Source of the DNA: Rhodanobacter glycinis
Lineage (GTDB): Bacteria > Pseudomonadota > Gammaproteobacteria > Xanthomonadales > Rhodanobacteraceae
Assembly (NCBI RefSeq): GCF_900114325.1
Contig: NZ_FOSR01000011.1
Location: forward strand, 1 to 64,000
Direction of reading: 5' to 3'
DNA: 64,000 nt
Both the position numbers and the translations under genes were made by a program. The notes below the pieces were generated by a model. It searched no databases, was not told where the DNA came from, and saw only the letters and a list, made by a program, of their open reading frames with translations. Below, piece by piece: positions 29,012-39,003 of this stretch; the first letter of the stretch is position 1, and each line of letters begins with the position of its first letter.

Positions 29012-29038
29012 GGAGGAATGCCGGTGCGGAGGATGCGT

Positions 29039-29057
29039 AATGTTATTCTATAACATA
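29039..29057 (-). promoter_or_regulatory. Zur box overlapping the putative merC-like promoter
   Basis: The core TGTTAT-TCT-ATAACA (29041-29055) has the 6-3-6 layout of the E. coli Zur operator core TGTTAT-N3-ATAACA. The flanks extend the symmetry to ATGTTAT/ATAACAT. On the minus strand the box contains TATAGAAT, a good -10 element for the MerC-like gene. Zur itself is encoded 0.16 kb away. Confidence 0.85.
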
Positions 29058-29214
29058 TTCGGACGGCGAGACCAGCACGCCTCGCGGCCCGCCTGTTCAG
29101 GCATCGACACGATCGGCGAAGGCGGCAAAGCGGTGCAGCGCATCAGCATCCAGCCGGGCCGTCGCCATCGGCGGATTCACCCGCCGGTGCCGCTCCTGCA
29201 CTGAACCGGCACGC

Positions 29215-29697
29215 TCAGCTGCGGCGGCACTGCTTGCAGATGCCGTGCACTTCCAGGGTCTGCGCCTGCGGGCGAAACCCGAACGCTTTCGCCTGCGCCT
29301 CGATCAGCTCGGCCACGTGCGGGTCACACACTTCCTGCGCGCTGGAACACACGTCGCAGATCAGGAACGGCACCTGATGTGCCTCGGCCGGGTGGTGGCA
29401 GGAGACGAAGGCGTTGATCGATTCCAGCTTGTGGATGAAGCCGTTTTCCAGCAGGAAATCCAGCGCCCGATAGACCGTGGGCGGCGCCGCGTTGCCGTGC
29501 TTTTCGCGCAGGTGATCGAGCAGGTCGTAGGCCTTCACCGGCTTGCCGGCGGCAGCCACCAGCTCCATCACTTCCCTGCGCAACGGGGTCAGGCGCAGGC
29601 CGCGTTCCTCACTGGCGTGCTCCACCGCAGCCACCAGTGACTTCGGCGTCTCATGGTGGTGATCGTGGGCGTGTGACTTGTCGGCGGCGCTGTTCAC
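29215..29697 (-). CDS. zur: Zur (Fur-family zinc uptake regulator)
   Basis: This 160-residue regulator starts at GTG 29697, with GAGGGG six bases upstream; longer in-frame starts run into low-complexity, unconserved sequence. Residues after a His-rich leader (KSHAHDHHHE) form the Fur-type winged helix (RLTPLRREVMELVAAAGKPVKAYDLLDHL, PPTVYRALDFLLENGFIHKL). The dimerisation domain has two CxxC pairs (CDVCSSAQEVC and HGICKQC) and FVSCHHP. These match zinc-responsive members. A Zur box sits next door before the MerC-like gene. The gene is 82 bases after a small membrane-protein gene. Confidence 0.93.
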   Translation of the reverse strand: MNSAADKSHAHDHHHETPKSLVAAVEHASEERGLRLTPLRREVMELVAAAGKPVKAYDLLDHLREKHGNAAPPTVYRALDFLLENGFIHKLESINAFVSCHHPAEAHQVPFLICDVCSSAQEVCDPHVAELIEAQAKAFGFRPQAQTLEVHGICKQCRRS

Positions 29698-29779
29698 GTA
29701 AATCCCCTCAAACCCGTTTGCTGCGCCTGCAAAGGTGAGGGCTGCGCGGCAGAAAGGCAAGCGGGAGCACGTGAACGCA

Positions 29780-30043
29780 TCATCGCGGCAAGGGCGGCGG
29801 CCGACGCTTGCGCAGCAGGAACACCAGCCAGCCGATCGGCCCCAGCACGAAAGCCCAGGCGATGCCCTCCGCCAGCCGTCCGCGCCACCAGCCCAGTAGC
29901 GCACCCACGGCGATGAAAAGCACGTTCCACCAGAACAGTGCCGCCCACGGCGTCATCGCCAGCAGATTGGCGAAGACGTGCCAGAACGCCCCCGGCGCGG
30001 TGAGGTCGACGCCCTGGGTGGCGCGAGCGAGCAGTTCGTTCAT
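29780..30043 (-). CDS. Small two-helix membrane protein, unknown function
   Basis: This 87-residue protein has two hydrophobic segments (LFWWNVLFIAVGALLGWW and IAWAFVLGPIGWLVFLL) and a basic tail RKRRPPPLPR. It starts 24 bases after the gltX stop and ends 82 bases before zur, so gltX, this gene and zur may be cotranscribed. I recognise no named family beyond a generic short membrane-protein pattern. Confidence 0.7.
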   Translation of the reverse strand: MNELLARATQGVDLTAPGAFWHVFANLLAMTPWAALFWWNVLFIAVGALLGWWRGRLAEGIAWAFVLGPIGWLVFLLRKRRPPPLPR

Positions 30044-30067
30044 GCGAAAAGCTCGCTGCGAGCCATG

Positions 30068-31468
30068 TCAGCCCCGGGCCCGGACCAGCGCGGCGTCAAT
30101 GCGCTTCAACGCTTCCTCGCGCCCACACAGATAGATGGTGTGGTCGATCGACGGCGATACCTGCGTGCCGGTCATCGCCACACGCAACGGCTGGGCGATC
30201 TTGCCCATGCCCAGTTCCAGCCTGGCGGCCACCTGCTCGATCACCTGATGGATCGGCTCCGGCTGCCATTCGACCGCGGCCAGCAATGCCTTGGCTTCGT
30301 CCAGCACGCGCGGCGCGCTGTCGTTCTGCAGGTGCTTGGCGACGGCCTTGTCGTCCCATTCGGTGATCGGGCTGTACCAGATCTTCGCGCGCTCGGCCAT
30401 TTCCTTCAGCGTGTGCACGCGGTCGCGCAGCGCCACGATCACTTCGGCGGGTGCCGGCCCCTTCGACGCGTCGATGCCGATGCGTTGCAGGTGCCATTCG
30501 AATTCCGGCACCAGCGTGGCGGGCTCGTCGGACTTCAGGTAATGCTGGTTGAGCCAGTTGAGTTTTTCGGTGTCGAAGCGCGAGGCCGCCTTGTTGACGT
30601 CGGCGGTATCGAACAGCTTCACCATCTCCTCGCGCGAGAAGATCTCCTGGTCGCCATGCGACCAGCCCAGCCGCACCAGGTAGTTGAGGATCGCGTGCGG
30701 CAGGTAGCCGTCCTCGCGGTACTCCATCACGCTGACCGAGTTGGTGCGCTTGGACAGCTTCTTGCCTTCCTTGTCCAGGATCATCGGCAGGTGGGCGAAC
30801 TCCGGCACCGGCGCGCCCAGCGCGTGGTAGATGTTGATCTGGCGCGGCGTGTTGTTGACGTGGTCGTCGCCGCGTATCACCTCGGTGATGCGCATGTCGA
30901 TGTCGTCCACCACCACGGCGAAGTTGTAGGTGGGCCAGCCATCGGAACGGAAGATCACCAGGTCATCCAGTTCGCTGTTGGCGAACTCGATGCGCCCCTT
31001 CACCTTGTCCTCGAACACCACCGAGCCTTCCTGCGGATTGCGGAAGCGGATCACCCGGTTCGGATCCTCGCGGAAGGCTTCGTTGCGGTCGCGGTAATAG
31101 CCGTTGTAGCGGGGCTTTTCGCCCTTCGCCATGGCGGCATCGCGCATCGCCTCGATCTCGTCCTTGGACTCGTAGGCGTAGTACGCCTTGCCCTCGGCCA
31201 GCAGCTTTTCGGCCACTTGCTTGTAGCGGTCCAGGCGGTGGGTCTGGTACACCGGCGCCTCGTCGGCATCCAGGTCCAGCCAGTGCATCGCATCCAGGAT
31301 GGCCTTCACCGCTTCCTCGGTGGAGCGTTCGCGATCGGTATCCTCGATGCGCAACACGAACTCGCCACCACGCCGCCGCGCCTCCAGCCAGCAATACAAT
31401 GCGGTGCGTGCGCCACCGATGTGCAGGAAACCGGTGGGGCTGGGGGCGAAACGGGTGCGAACGGTCAT
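30068..31468 (-). CDS. gltX: Glutamyl-tRNA synthetase
   Basis: This 466-residue class I synthetase charges tRNA-Glu. The HIGH motif appears as HIGG (residues 16-19) within [19 protein letters not shown] and the KMSKS loop as KLSKR ([13 protein letters not shown]). ATG 31468 is used because [13 protein letters not shown] is the conserved N-terminus; a 45-codon upstream extension would overlap the divergent outer-membrane gene. No Zn-finger CxC insertion is visible in the stem-contact region. Confidence 0.97.
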   Translation of the reverse strand: MTVRTRFAPSPTGFLHIGGARTALYCWLEARRRGGEFVLRIEDTDRERSTEEAVKAILDAMHWLDLDADEAPVYQTHRLDRYKQVAEKLLAEGKAYYAYESKDEIEAMRDAAMAKGEKPRYNGYYRDRNEAFREDPNRVIRFRNPQEGSVVFEDKVKGRIEFANSELDDLVIFRSDGWPTYNFAVVVDDIDMRITEVIRGDDHVNNTPRQINIYHALGAPVPEFAHLPMILDKEGKKLSKRTNSVSVMEYREDGYLPHAILNYLVRLGWSHGDQEIFSREEMVKLFDTADVNKAASRFDTEKLNWLNQHYLKSDEPATLVPEFEWHLQRIGIDASKGPAPAEVIVALRDRVHTLKEMAERAKIWYSPITEWDDKAVAKHLQNDSAPRVLDEAKALLAAVEWQPEPIHQVIEQVAARLELGMGKIAQPLRVAMTGTQVSPSIDHTIYLCGREEALKRIDAALVRARG

Positions 31469-31499
31469 CGGGATTCTTCGAAGGAAACGGAACTGAACC

Positions 31500-32288
31500 A
31501 TGGATTTTAGCCGATACGGCGGCCTCCGCCGATGTGCGTTGCTGGCCGCGCTTGCGCTGGGTGCGATTGCCGGGCTTCCGGCCCTGGCCCATGCCGACGA
31601 CAACCCGGGCTACGACCGCCCCGGCCTGGGCTTCACGCCTGCCGTGCTGGGCGCGGGCGACGTGACGCTGGAACAGGGCCTGCCGGACTGGAGCCGCGGA
31701 CAGGGTGGCGGCATCGGCAGCTCGCAATACACCGCCGACACGTTGCTGCGAGTGGGCCTGGGCGGCCCGCTGGAACTGCAACTGGGCAGCTCGTACAACC
31801 GCCTGTATCCGCTCCCGACCCACAGCGGTGCCCGCTACGGACGCGGCGACAGCAGCGTGGCCATGAAATTCGCCCTGCCCGCTTCCGGCGCCTTCAGCTG
31901 GGGGCTGCTTGGCAGCGTGGAATTCACCGACGGCGCACGCGATTTCCGCAACGACCATCGGCAATACCTGCTGGGCGCCGACTTCAACTGGCAACTGGAT
32001 CCGCGCAATGCATTGGGCATGTATCTGCAAAACGTGCGCGCCGGCGGACGTGACAGCACGCTGCTTGCGCTCAACGCCAGTCGCGCCCTGACCTCCACGC
32101 TCAACGGCTACGTCGAAGTGGCCCAGCAGCATGACGTCAACACGGGCACCGGCAGCATGGCCGGCGCCGGGCTGGCATGGCAGGTCACCCCGCGCGTGCA
32201 GCTCGACGGCAGTGTCCGCCACCGGCTCGCCGGCCACGCCGATACGTGGGAAGCCGGTATCGGCGTCTCGGTGTATTTCGGCCGCTGA
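31500..32288 (+). CDS. Putative outer-membrane beta-barrel protein (transporter family, MetA-like)
   Basis: The 262 residues begin with a signal peptide ([18 protein letters not shown]). The rest alternates hydrophobic and polar residues in amphipathic strands ([39 protein letters not shown]) and ends in an aromatic C-terminal strand, [10 protein letters not shown], close to the outer-membrane sorting signal. It resembles the phenol-degradation MetA-like outer-membrane family; the substrate is unknown. It is divergent from gltX with a 31-base gap. Confidence 0.75.
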   Translation: MDFSRYGGLRRCALLAALALGAIAGLPALAHADDNPGYDRPGLGFTPAVLGAGDVTLEQGLPDWSRGQGGGIGSSQYTADTLLRVGLGGPLELQLGSSYNRLYPLPTHSGARYGRGDSSVAMKFALPASGAFSWGLLGSVEFTDGARDFRNDHRQYLLGADFNWQLDPRNALGMYLQNVRAGGRDSTLLALNASRALTSTLNGYVEVAQQHDVNTGTGSMAGAGLAWQVTPRVQLDGSVRHRLAGHADTWEAGIGVSVYFGR

Positions 32289-32318
32289 GCACGCGGGCCC
32301 ACGGCCGAAACATCCCGC

Positions 32319-32753
32319 TCACTTCACGTGAATGGTGATCCGCTTCGACACCAGCGGCGGGTCGAACGGGACGTGATGAGCATCGCCCAGCTCAAGCTGC
32401 AAGGTATGCGTGCCCGGCGCGAGCTTGAGTGTCGTCTGGGTCTGGCCGCCACCGAAATGGATATGGTGCGCATCGCTCGGAATCGGCAGCCCGGCCGCCG
32501 GCAGCTGTTTCACGTCGACCAGCAAATGGTGGTGACCGGTGCCCGCCTTCTCCACGCCGGCCGGCGCCACACCCATGCCCTTGAGGCCGAAGCGCACGGT
32601 GAAACTCTGCGGCACGGTGGCGCCGTCCCGGGGTGAAATGATGTAGACCGAGGCACCGGCAGACGCCTTGGTCACCGGCAATCCCTGCGTGGCGGCGGTG
32701 AACGTGGCACCGGACAAAACCGTCAGGGCGAACGCGATCATCAAGCGTTTCAT
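32319..32753 (-). CDS. DUF4399 periplasmic protein
   Basis: This 144-residue protein has a signal peptide (MKRLMIAFALTVLSGATFTAA) and the DUF4399 pattern: VYIISPRDGATVPQSFTVRFGLKGMGVAPAG, GHHHLLVDV, DAHHIHFGGGQTQTTL and HTLQLELGDAHHVPF. The many histidines could bind metal; the function is unknown. GGAGA precedes ATG 32753. It is convergent with the outer-membrane protein gene. Confidence 0.85.
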   Translation of the reverse strand: MKRLMIAFALTVLSGATFTAATQGLPVTKASAGASVYIISPRDGATVPQSFTVRFGLKGMGVAPAGVEKAGTGHHHLLVDVKQLPAAGLPIPSDAHHIHFGGGQTQTTLKLAPGTHTLQLELGDAHHVPFDPPLVSKRITIHVK

Positions 32754-32954
32754 CGACGCATCTCCATCGTGAAAGAGCGACCAGTCTATCGAGGCTGCAG
32801 GGAATCTCCACCCGGCTCGCGCATTGCACTCGCAAGCATCGGAAAGCACCCTGGCGAAACGACTGTGGCAACGTCATCGCGACGTCATGCAACAGCCATG
32901 CAGGCGCAACCCCGCACGACGATGCTGTGCGCAACGGGTTCGGGGATTGTCGCC

Positions 32955-34115
32955 ATGCGCATTGGCATTGTCAGCGAGACATGGCCACCGGAAATCAACG
33001 GGGTTTCACTTACCGTGCATGGCCTGGCCACGGGCCTGGCTGCACATGGCCACCGCATCGACCTGGTGCGTCCCGACCAGGCACAGCCGGGAGCGCCAGA
33101 AGCCGGCATCGAGGAATTGCACACTCGCGGCATCAACGTGCCCCGCTACCCCGGTGTACGCGCGGGCCTGCCCGCCGGCCGCGCGCTGCGTGATCGCTGG
33201 GGTCGTCAGCGTCCTGATGTCGTCTATATCGCGACCGAAGGCCCGCTGGGCTGGTCTGCCTTGCGCGTCGCCCGCAGCATGGGCATTCCGATCGCCACCG
33301 GATTCCACACCCGCTTCGACCATTACGCCCACCATTACGGCATGGCCTGGACGACGCCGCTGGTGCGCATGTATCTGCGCCGCTTCCATCGTCGCGCCGC
33401 CAGCACCCTGGTTCCGACCGAAGCCCTGGCCCGCGAGCTGGAAACACTGGGCGTCGACAATGCGTGTCTGCTGCGCCGAGCAGTCGATACCTGCATGTTC
33501 CATCCGGACAAGCGCGATCTCGCACTGCGCGCGCAATGGGGCGTGACCGACGACGTCCCGGTGGCAATCTACGTGGGGCGCATGGCGCCGGAGAAGAACC
33601 TGGAACTGGCCGTGCAAGCCTTCGAGGCCGTGCGACAGCAGGCACCGGCAGCACGCTACGTGTGGGTGGGCGGCGGTCCCGCGCGCGCGGCGCTTCAAGC
33701 GGCGCATCCGGATTTCATCTTCGTCGGCATGCAGCGCGGCGAAGCACTGGCCCGACACTACGCCAGCGCCGACCTGTTTCCGTTTCCCAGCCTCAGCGAA
33801 ACCTTCGGCAACGTCATCCTCGAAGCGATGGCCTCCGCCTTGCCGGTGGTGGCCTATGACGTGGGTGCCGCGCACGAACATCTGCGCGACGGCGTCAACG
33901 GCTACTGCATCAAGCCTGGCGATGCTGGCGCTTTCATCGCCGCCACCAGTCTTCTGGCCGAGCACTCCGGGCAGATCCGCCGCATGGGCCGCACCGCGCG
34001 CGAGGATGTGGAACGGCTGTCGCCGGAAACCGTGGTTCGCGAATTCGAAGCCTTGTTGACCGACCTGACCAGGGAGCAAGCCCATGCACGCCACGCCCTC
34101 CCCACCCGCACCTGA
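32955..34115 (+). CDS. Glycosyltransferase family 4 (PimB/MgtA/SqdX-like)
   Basis: This 386-residue GT-B enzyme has the N-terminal motif RIGIVSETWPPEINGVSLTVHGLA, acceptor-site segments IATEGPLGWSAL and GFHTRFDHYAHHYG, and the donor-site motif FPSLSETFGNVILEAMASALPVVAYDVGAA. This combination occurs in enzymes adding hexose to diacylglycerol or phosphatidylinositol. The donor sugar is unknown. ATG 32955 begins the Rossmann fold directly. The last 32 bases overlap the PAP2 phosphatase gene, so the two probably act together, for example making diacylglycerol and then glycosylating it (inference). Confidence 0.9.
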   Translation: MRIGIVSETWPPEINGVSLTVHGLATGLAAHGHRIDLVRPDQAQPGAPEAGIEELHTRGINVPRYPGVRAGLPAGRALRDRWGRQRPDVVYIATEGPLGWSALRVARSMGIPIATGFHTRFDHYAHHYGMAWTTPLVRMYLRRFHRRAASTLVPTEALARELETLGVDNACLLRRAVDTCMFHPDKRDLALRAQWGVTDDVPVAIYVGRMAPEKNLELAVQAFEAVRQQAPAARYVWVGGGPARAALQAAHPDFIFVGMQRGEALARHYASADLFPFPSLSETFGNVILEAMASALPVVAYDVGAAHEHLRDGVNGYCIKPGDAGAFIAATSLLAEHSGQIRRMGRTAREDVERLSPETVVREFEALLTDLTREQAHARHALPTRT

Positions 34116-34647
34116 CACACCGCGACTTGCCATGGATGCACGCCTCTGCATGCTGGCCAACCGCTGGGGTGCCCGCCACACGGTCGGCACTTTCTTCGCC
34201 GCCATCAGCCGCCTGGGCGATGGCGTGTTCTGGTACGCCGTGATGCTCGCCCTGGTTTTGCTGCATGGCTTGCGCGGCCTTCATGCGGCCTTGCACATGG
34301 CCGCGACCGGCCTGGTTGCGCTGCTGCTCTATCGCGTGCTCAAGCGCTATACGCGACGCCCGCGTCCGTTTCGTACCTGTCCCGGCGTGATCGCGCACCT
34401 GCCGCCACTGGACGAATTCAGCTTCCCTTCCGGCCACACGCTGCAGGCCGTCGGCTTCACCATCGTGGCGCTGGCGTGGTATCCCGCGCTGGCGCCGCTA
34501 CTGCTGCCGTTCACCGCGCTGGTCGCGGCTTCGAGGGTGATCCTCGGACTGCATTACCCCAGTGACGTGCTTGCAGCGCTGGTGATCGGCAGCGGTCTCG
34601 GCGCACTTTCGTTGTGGCTGGTTTCCTGGGCGATCCCGTTCGCCTGA
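34084..34647 (+). CDS. PAP2-family membrane phosphatase
   Basis: This 187-residue integral membrane protein carries the three phosphatase motifs: KRYTRRPRPF (KxxxxxxRP), PSGHTLQ, and SRVILGLHYPSDV (SRxxxxxHxxxD). Such enzymes dephosphorylate phosphatidate, undecaprenyl pyrophosphate or sphingolipid phosphates. It starts inside the glycosyltransferase gene with AGGGAG upstream. The partner suggests a glycolipid pathway, but undecaprenyl-PP recycling is equally possible. Confidence 0.9.
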   Translation: MHATPSPPAPDTPRLAMDARLCMLANRWGARHTVGTFFAAISRLGDGVFWYAVMLALVLLHGLRGLHAALHMAATGLVALLLYRVLKRYTRRPRPFRTCPGVIAHLPPLDEFSFPSGHTLQAVGFTIVALAWYPALAPLLLPFTALVAASRVILGLHYPSDVLAALVIGSGLGALSLWLVSWAIPFA

Positions 34648-34701
34648 GCAAATGTTGCCCAGCATGTCGCGACACGTTGCGCAATCAAGCAGATAGGCCA
34701 T

Positions 34702-34862
34702 CTATCCACAGGCTTTACCCAGCCAGCTCCACAGTCACTGTGGAAAAGCTGAAGCACGCTGCGCAAATTTTCATCAACGCGTGCCAAGTGCTTGTCGGCA
34801 AAGCCATGAAATCGGCTTGTCCACAGCTTTGTTCGACAACCATCCACACAAGCTGTGGAAAA
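34702..34862. other. Cluster of DnaA-box-like TnnTCCACA motifs
   Basis: The 280-base gene gap 34648-34927 contains five matches to the DnaA box TTATNCACA. On the plus strand are CTATCCACA (34702), TTGTCCACA (34817) and CCATCCACA (34840). On the minus strand are TTTTCCACA at 34739-34747 and 34854-34862. Four have one mismatch and 34840 has two. They also form hairpins (TCCACAG-TCA-CTGTGGA at 34728-34744). dnaA is not nearby, so this is more likely a DnaA-titrating or regulatory site than oriC. No protein gene is seen. Confidence 0.5.
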
Positions 34863-34875
34863 CCTCCAGGGCAGA

Positions 34876-34909
34876 AACGACGATGCCGCCCGAAGGCGGC
34901 ATCGTCGTT
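34876..34909 (-). terminator. Terminator of the trpBA-accD operon
   Basis: A perfect 15-base stem (34876-34890 with 34895-34909) with a 4-base loop is followed on the minus strand by TTTC, 18 bases after the accD stop. Confidence 0.85.
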
Positions 34910-34927
34910 GCGATCATGTATCGACGC

Positions 34928-35803
34928 TCACGCGGCGCGCGGCGCCTTGGTCATCAGGCCAAGCAGGTCGGCCAGCTTGTCGCGCATTTCGCGGCGGTCG
35001 ACGATCAGGTCGATGGCACCATGCTCGACTAGGAATTCCGAACGCTGGAAACCTTCCGGCAACGTCTCGCGCACGGTCTGCTCGATCACGCGCGGGCCGG
35101 CGAAGCCGATCAGCGCCTTCGGCTCGCCGATATTGATGTCGCCCAACAAGGCCAGGCTGGCGGACACGCCGCCGGTGGTCGGATTGGTCAGCACGCTGAT
35201 GTACGGCACGCCGGCATCGCGCAGCCGCGCCAGCGCCGCCGAGGTCTTGGCCATCTGCATCAGCGAAAACAGGGATTCCTGCATACGCGCGCCGCCGGTG
35301 GCGGAGAAACACACCAGTGCGCTCTTTTCGGCCAATGCCTTCTCGGCCGCACGGGTAAACTTCTCGCCCACCACCGAGCCCATCGAGCCGCCCATGTAGG
35401 CGAAGTCGAAGGACACCGCCATCAGCGAGCGGCCCTTGAGCTTGCCGCTCATCGCGATCATCGCGTCCTTCTCGCCGCTGGACTTCTGCGCGGCGACGAT
35501 GCGGTCGCGATACTTCTTCGAGTCGCGGAATTTCAGCGGGTCGTTGGCTTCCATGCTCGACCACCATTCCCTGGTCGAACCTTCGTCGAACAGGGACTGC
35601 AGGCGCGCACGGGCACGGATGGCGTGATGATGGCCGCACTTGGGGCACACCATCAGGTTGCGTTCCAGCTCCGGCTTGTACAGCACCGTGCCGCAACCGC
35701 CGCACTTCTCCCACACGCCTTCGGGCACCTTGCCCTTGCCGGCAGCAGCGGCGGAGCCTTGCGTGCGAACACGCGGAGTCATGATTTTCTGCAGCCAATT
35801 CAT
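34928..35803 (-). CDS. accD: Acetyl-CoA carboxylase carboxyltransferase subunit beta
   Basis: This 291-residue beta subunit transfers carboxyl from biotin to acetyl-CoA in fatty-acid synthesis, in complex with AccA. The N-terminal Zn ribbon has Cys34, Cys37, Cys53 and Cys56 (CGGC ... CPKC). The crotonase-like core includes [21 protein letters not shown] and [22 protein letters not shown] precedes the ATG. It follows trpA by 48 bases in the ancestral trpBA-accD order; folC, often next, is absent here. Confidence 0.97.
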   Translation of the reverse strand: MNWLQKIMTPRVRTQGSAAAAGKGKVPEGVWEKCGGCGTVLYKPELERNLMVCPKCGHHHAIRARARLQSLFDEGSTREWWSSMEANDPLKFRDSKKYRDRIVAAQKSSGEKDAMIAMSGKLKGRSLMAVSFDFAYMGGSMGSVVGEKFTRAAEKALAEKSALVCFSATGGARMQESLFSLMQMAKTSAALARLRDAGVPYISVLTNPTTGGVSASLALLGDINIGEPKALIGFAGPRVIEQTVRETLPEGFQRSEFLVEHGAIDLIVDRREMRDKLADLLGLMTKAPRAA

Positions 35804-35851
35804 CGCAACACCTCGAACGTTCCTGGCCTCGAAGCGGCCAGGTCAGCCGTT

Positions 35852-36652
35852 TCAAGGTGCATCAAGCGCCGTGCGGATCGGTTCAAGGAACGCCCGCGCA
35901 CGCGCGGCGATCTCGCCTTCTTCATCCGCACCTGCCAACCGTTCCACCAGCGCGCTGCCGATCACGACTGCATCGGCGAAAGCGGCAATGGCTTTCGCAC
36001 TCTGCGCATCGCGCACGCCGAAGCCCACCGCCACCGGCGTCCTGGCATGGGCCCGGATATCCGCCACGCGAGCGGCGATGTCCGAGGTGCTCAAGCGCCC
36101 CGCGCCGGTAATCCCGGCGAACGACACATAATACAGGAAGCCCTCGGCCGACTCGCACAACGCTGCCATACGCGCGGGTGCGGTGGTTGGCGCCGCCAGC
36201 AGGATCTGCCGCAAGCCGGCCTCGCGCAACGATGCCAGCACCGCGGATTCCTCCAGTGGGCAATCGACCAGCAGCACGCCATCGACTCCCGCCTGCACGG
36301 CTTCCCGGGCAAAGCGCGCATAACCGTGGATCTCGACCGGGTTGAGATAGCCCATCAGCACCACCGGCGTGTCTGCATCGCGCTGGCGGAACTCGGCGAC
36401 CCAGCCCAGCACATCGGCCAGACCGACGCCCTTCGCAATCGCGCGCTCGCTGGCGTGCTGGATCACCGGACCGTCGGCCATCGGGTCGGAAAACGGCACG
36501 CCCAGCTCGATCAGGTCGGCACCGGCCTCGACCAGCGCGTGCATCAACGCCACCACATGTTCGGGCGACGGATCGCCCGCGGTGACAAACGGGATCAGGC
36601 CGGTGCGATGCGCAGCCTTGAGTTGGGCAAAACGAGCGTCGATGCGATTCAT
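35852..36652 (-). CDS. trpA: Tryptophan synthase alpha subunit
   Basis: This cleaves indole-3-glycerol phosphate to indole and glyceraldehyde-3-phosphate. It is a 266-residue TIM barrel with catalytic Glu49 (LIELGVPFSDP) and Asp60 (MADGP), and phosphate-site segments GFGVRDAQSA and VIGSALV. ATG 36652 is the conserved MNRIDARFA start. A 110-base gap filled by a purine/pyrimidine-rich inverted repeat separates it from trpB, wider than the overlap usual for trpBA. Confidence 0.97.
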   Translation of the reverse strand: MNRIDARFAQLKAAHRTGLIPFVTAGDPSPEHVVALMHALVEAGADLIELGVPFSDPMADGPVIQHASERAIAKGVGLADVLGWVAEFRQRDADTPVVLMGYLNPVEIHGYARFAREAVQAGVDGVLLVDCPLEESAVLASLREAGLRQILLAAPTTAPARMAALCESAEGFLYYVSFAGITGAGRLSTSDIAARVADIRAHARTPVAVGFGVRDAQSAKAIAAFADAVVIGSALVERLAGADEEGEIAARARAFLEPIRTALDAP

Positions 36653-36656
36653 AAGG

Positions 36657-36762
36657 CAGAAGTGAGCCAAGAGTAGTGAGAAGTGAGAGAGAGCCGAGGC
36701 AAGTGCGAGAGGTGTCGGAGTGCGAAGCTTTTCTCTCACTCCTCACTCCTCTCCACTCACTC
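36657..36762. repeat. Purine/pyrimidine-rich inverted repeat between trpB and trpA
   Basis: A GAGTGAGAAG-rich left arm (about 36671-36692) faces a CTCTCACTCC-rich right arm (about 36731-36752). A related element with a nearly identical right arm lies at 49178-49294 before psd. It fills the trpB-trpA spacer. Confidence 0.7.
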
Positions 36763-37974
<1,212 letters not shown>

Positions 37975-37999
37975 CGCCGTTACTCGCATGAGGGAAATC

Positions 38000-38023
38000 G
38001 TCGCAACGCCAGAGCATTGCGAC
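38000..38023. promoter_or_regulatory. Candidate TrpI-type operator between trpB and the LysR gene
   Basis: GTCGCAA-N10-TTGCGAC is a perfect 7-base-arm palindrome with a T-N11-A core typical of LysR-family sites. It lies 26 bases upstream of trpB and 82 bases from the LysR start. Confidence 0.55.
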
Positions 38024-38104
38024 AAGGCGTTTACCCTAGCGCAGCGGCGCATCCGGAAAAAGCGATAAGATCACCACAACCTGTCAGAAAAACTCACAGA
38101 TGCC

Positions 38105-38995
38105 ATGTCCCGCGAACTGCCCTCGCTGAATGCCTTGCGTGCCTTCGAGGCGGCGGCGCGGCTGGAAAGCGTGAGTCGCGCCGGTCTCGAACTGCACGTG
38201 ACCCACGGCGCGGTAAGCCGACAGATCCGTGCCCTGGAAGCCGAGCTTGGCGTAGCGCTGTTCAGCCGCGAAGGGCGCGGCCTGGCACTGACGGCCGCGG
38301 GCCTGCGCCTGCGCGACAGTGTCGCCGGGGCATTCACGCAACTGCGCAAGACCTGCGAGGAACTGCGCCACGGCGCAAACCACGCACCGTTCGTGCTCGG
38401 CTGCTCCGGCAGCGTGCTGGCGCGCTGGATCATTCCACGCATGGACCGGCTGGGCCGCGACTTGCCGGAACTGAAACTGCACCTGTCCGCCGCCGAAGGC
38501 ATGCCGGCCGCCGCGCTGCCCGGCCTGGACGCCGCGTTGCTGCTGGCCGAACCGCCCTGGCCGACGGAATGGCAGGTGCACGAACTCGCCCCGGAACGGA
38601 TCGGCCCCGTATTCAGTCCGCGTCACCCGCATCAGGCCGCCCTGCGCAAGGCCAGCGCCACCGCCTTGTGCAAGGAAGCCCTGCTGCACACCGCCTCGCG
38701 CCCGCAAGCGTGGCCGGCATGGGCGCGCACGCAACGCATCGCCGCCAGCCGCCTGCATTACGGCCAGTCGTTCGAACATCTTTACTATCTGCTGGAGGCG
38801 GCAGTAGCCGGCCTCGGCGTGGCCATCGCTCCGCAGCAACTGGTGGCCGACGACCTGGCCGCCGGCCGCCTGCTTGCGCCGTGGGGGTTTCGTCCAACCC
38901 GGGCGAGCTGGGCCCTGTGCGCGCCAAAGCGCGCTGGCGATGCACGCGTGACCGCACTGTCGAACTGGTTGCAGCGGGAACTGATGCAGCCTTGA
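38105..38995 (+). CDS. LysR-family regulator, TrpI/GcvA-like
   Basis: The 296 residues have a GcvA/TrpI-type helix-turn-helix ([37 protein letters not shown]) and an effector-binding domain. Position divergent from trpBA is that of trpI in Pseudomonas, and the shared spacer has a T-N11-A palindrome, so activation of trpBA is the likely role. The sequence alone does not prove ligand specificity; GcvA- or AmpR-like functions are alternatives. Confidence 0.85.
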   Translation: MSRELPSLNALRAFEAAARLESVSRAGLELHVTHGAVSRQIRALEAELGVALFSREGRGLALTAAGLRLRDSVAGAFTQLRKTCEELRHGANHAPFVLGCSGSVLARWIIPRMDRLGRDLPELKLHLSAAEGMPAAALPGLDAALLLAEPPWPTEWQVHELAPERIGPVFSPRHPHQAALRKASATALCKEALLHTASRPQAWPAWARTQRIAASRLHYGQSFEHLYYLLEAAVAGLGVAIAPQQLVADDLAAGRLLAPWGFRPTRASWALCAPKRAGDARVTALSNWLQRELMQP

Positions 38996-39003
38996 ATGAA
39001 GCG

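Noticed and set aside
29004-29204. A plus-strand 66-codon frame starting inside the merC-like gene
   Set aside because: It crosses the Zur box and promoter, has no family features and ends before any terminator.
29215-29904. A long form of Zur starting at 29904
   Set aside because: The extra 69 residues overlap the small membrane-protein gene and are unlike Fur proteins; the GTG at 29697 has a good ribosome-binding site.
34702-34862. Chromosomal origin oriC
   Set aside because: DnaA-like boxes are present but dnaA, dnaN, recF, gyrB and an AT-rich unwinding element are absent, and the neighbours are lipid and tryptophan genes.
36657-36762. CRISPR or tandem repeat array
   Set aside because: The repeats are inverted arms of one hairpin with irregular units, not equal repeats with unique spacers; no cas genes are near. 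No CRISPR array was seen anywhere in the window.
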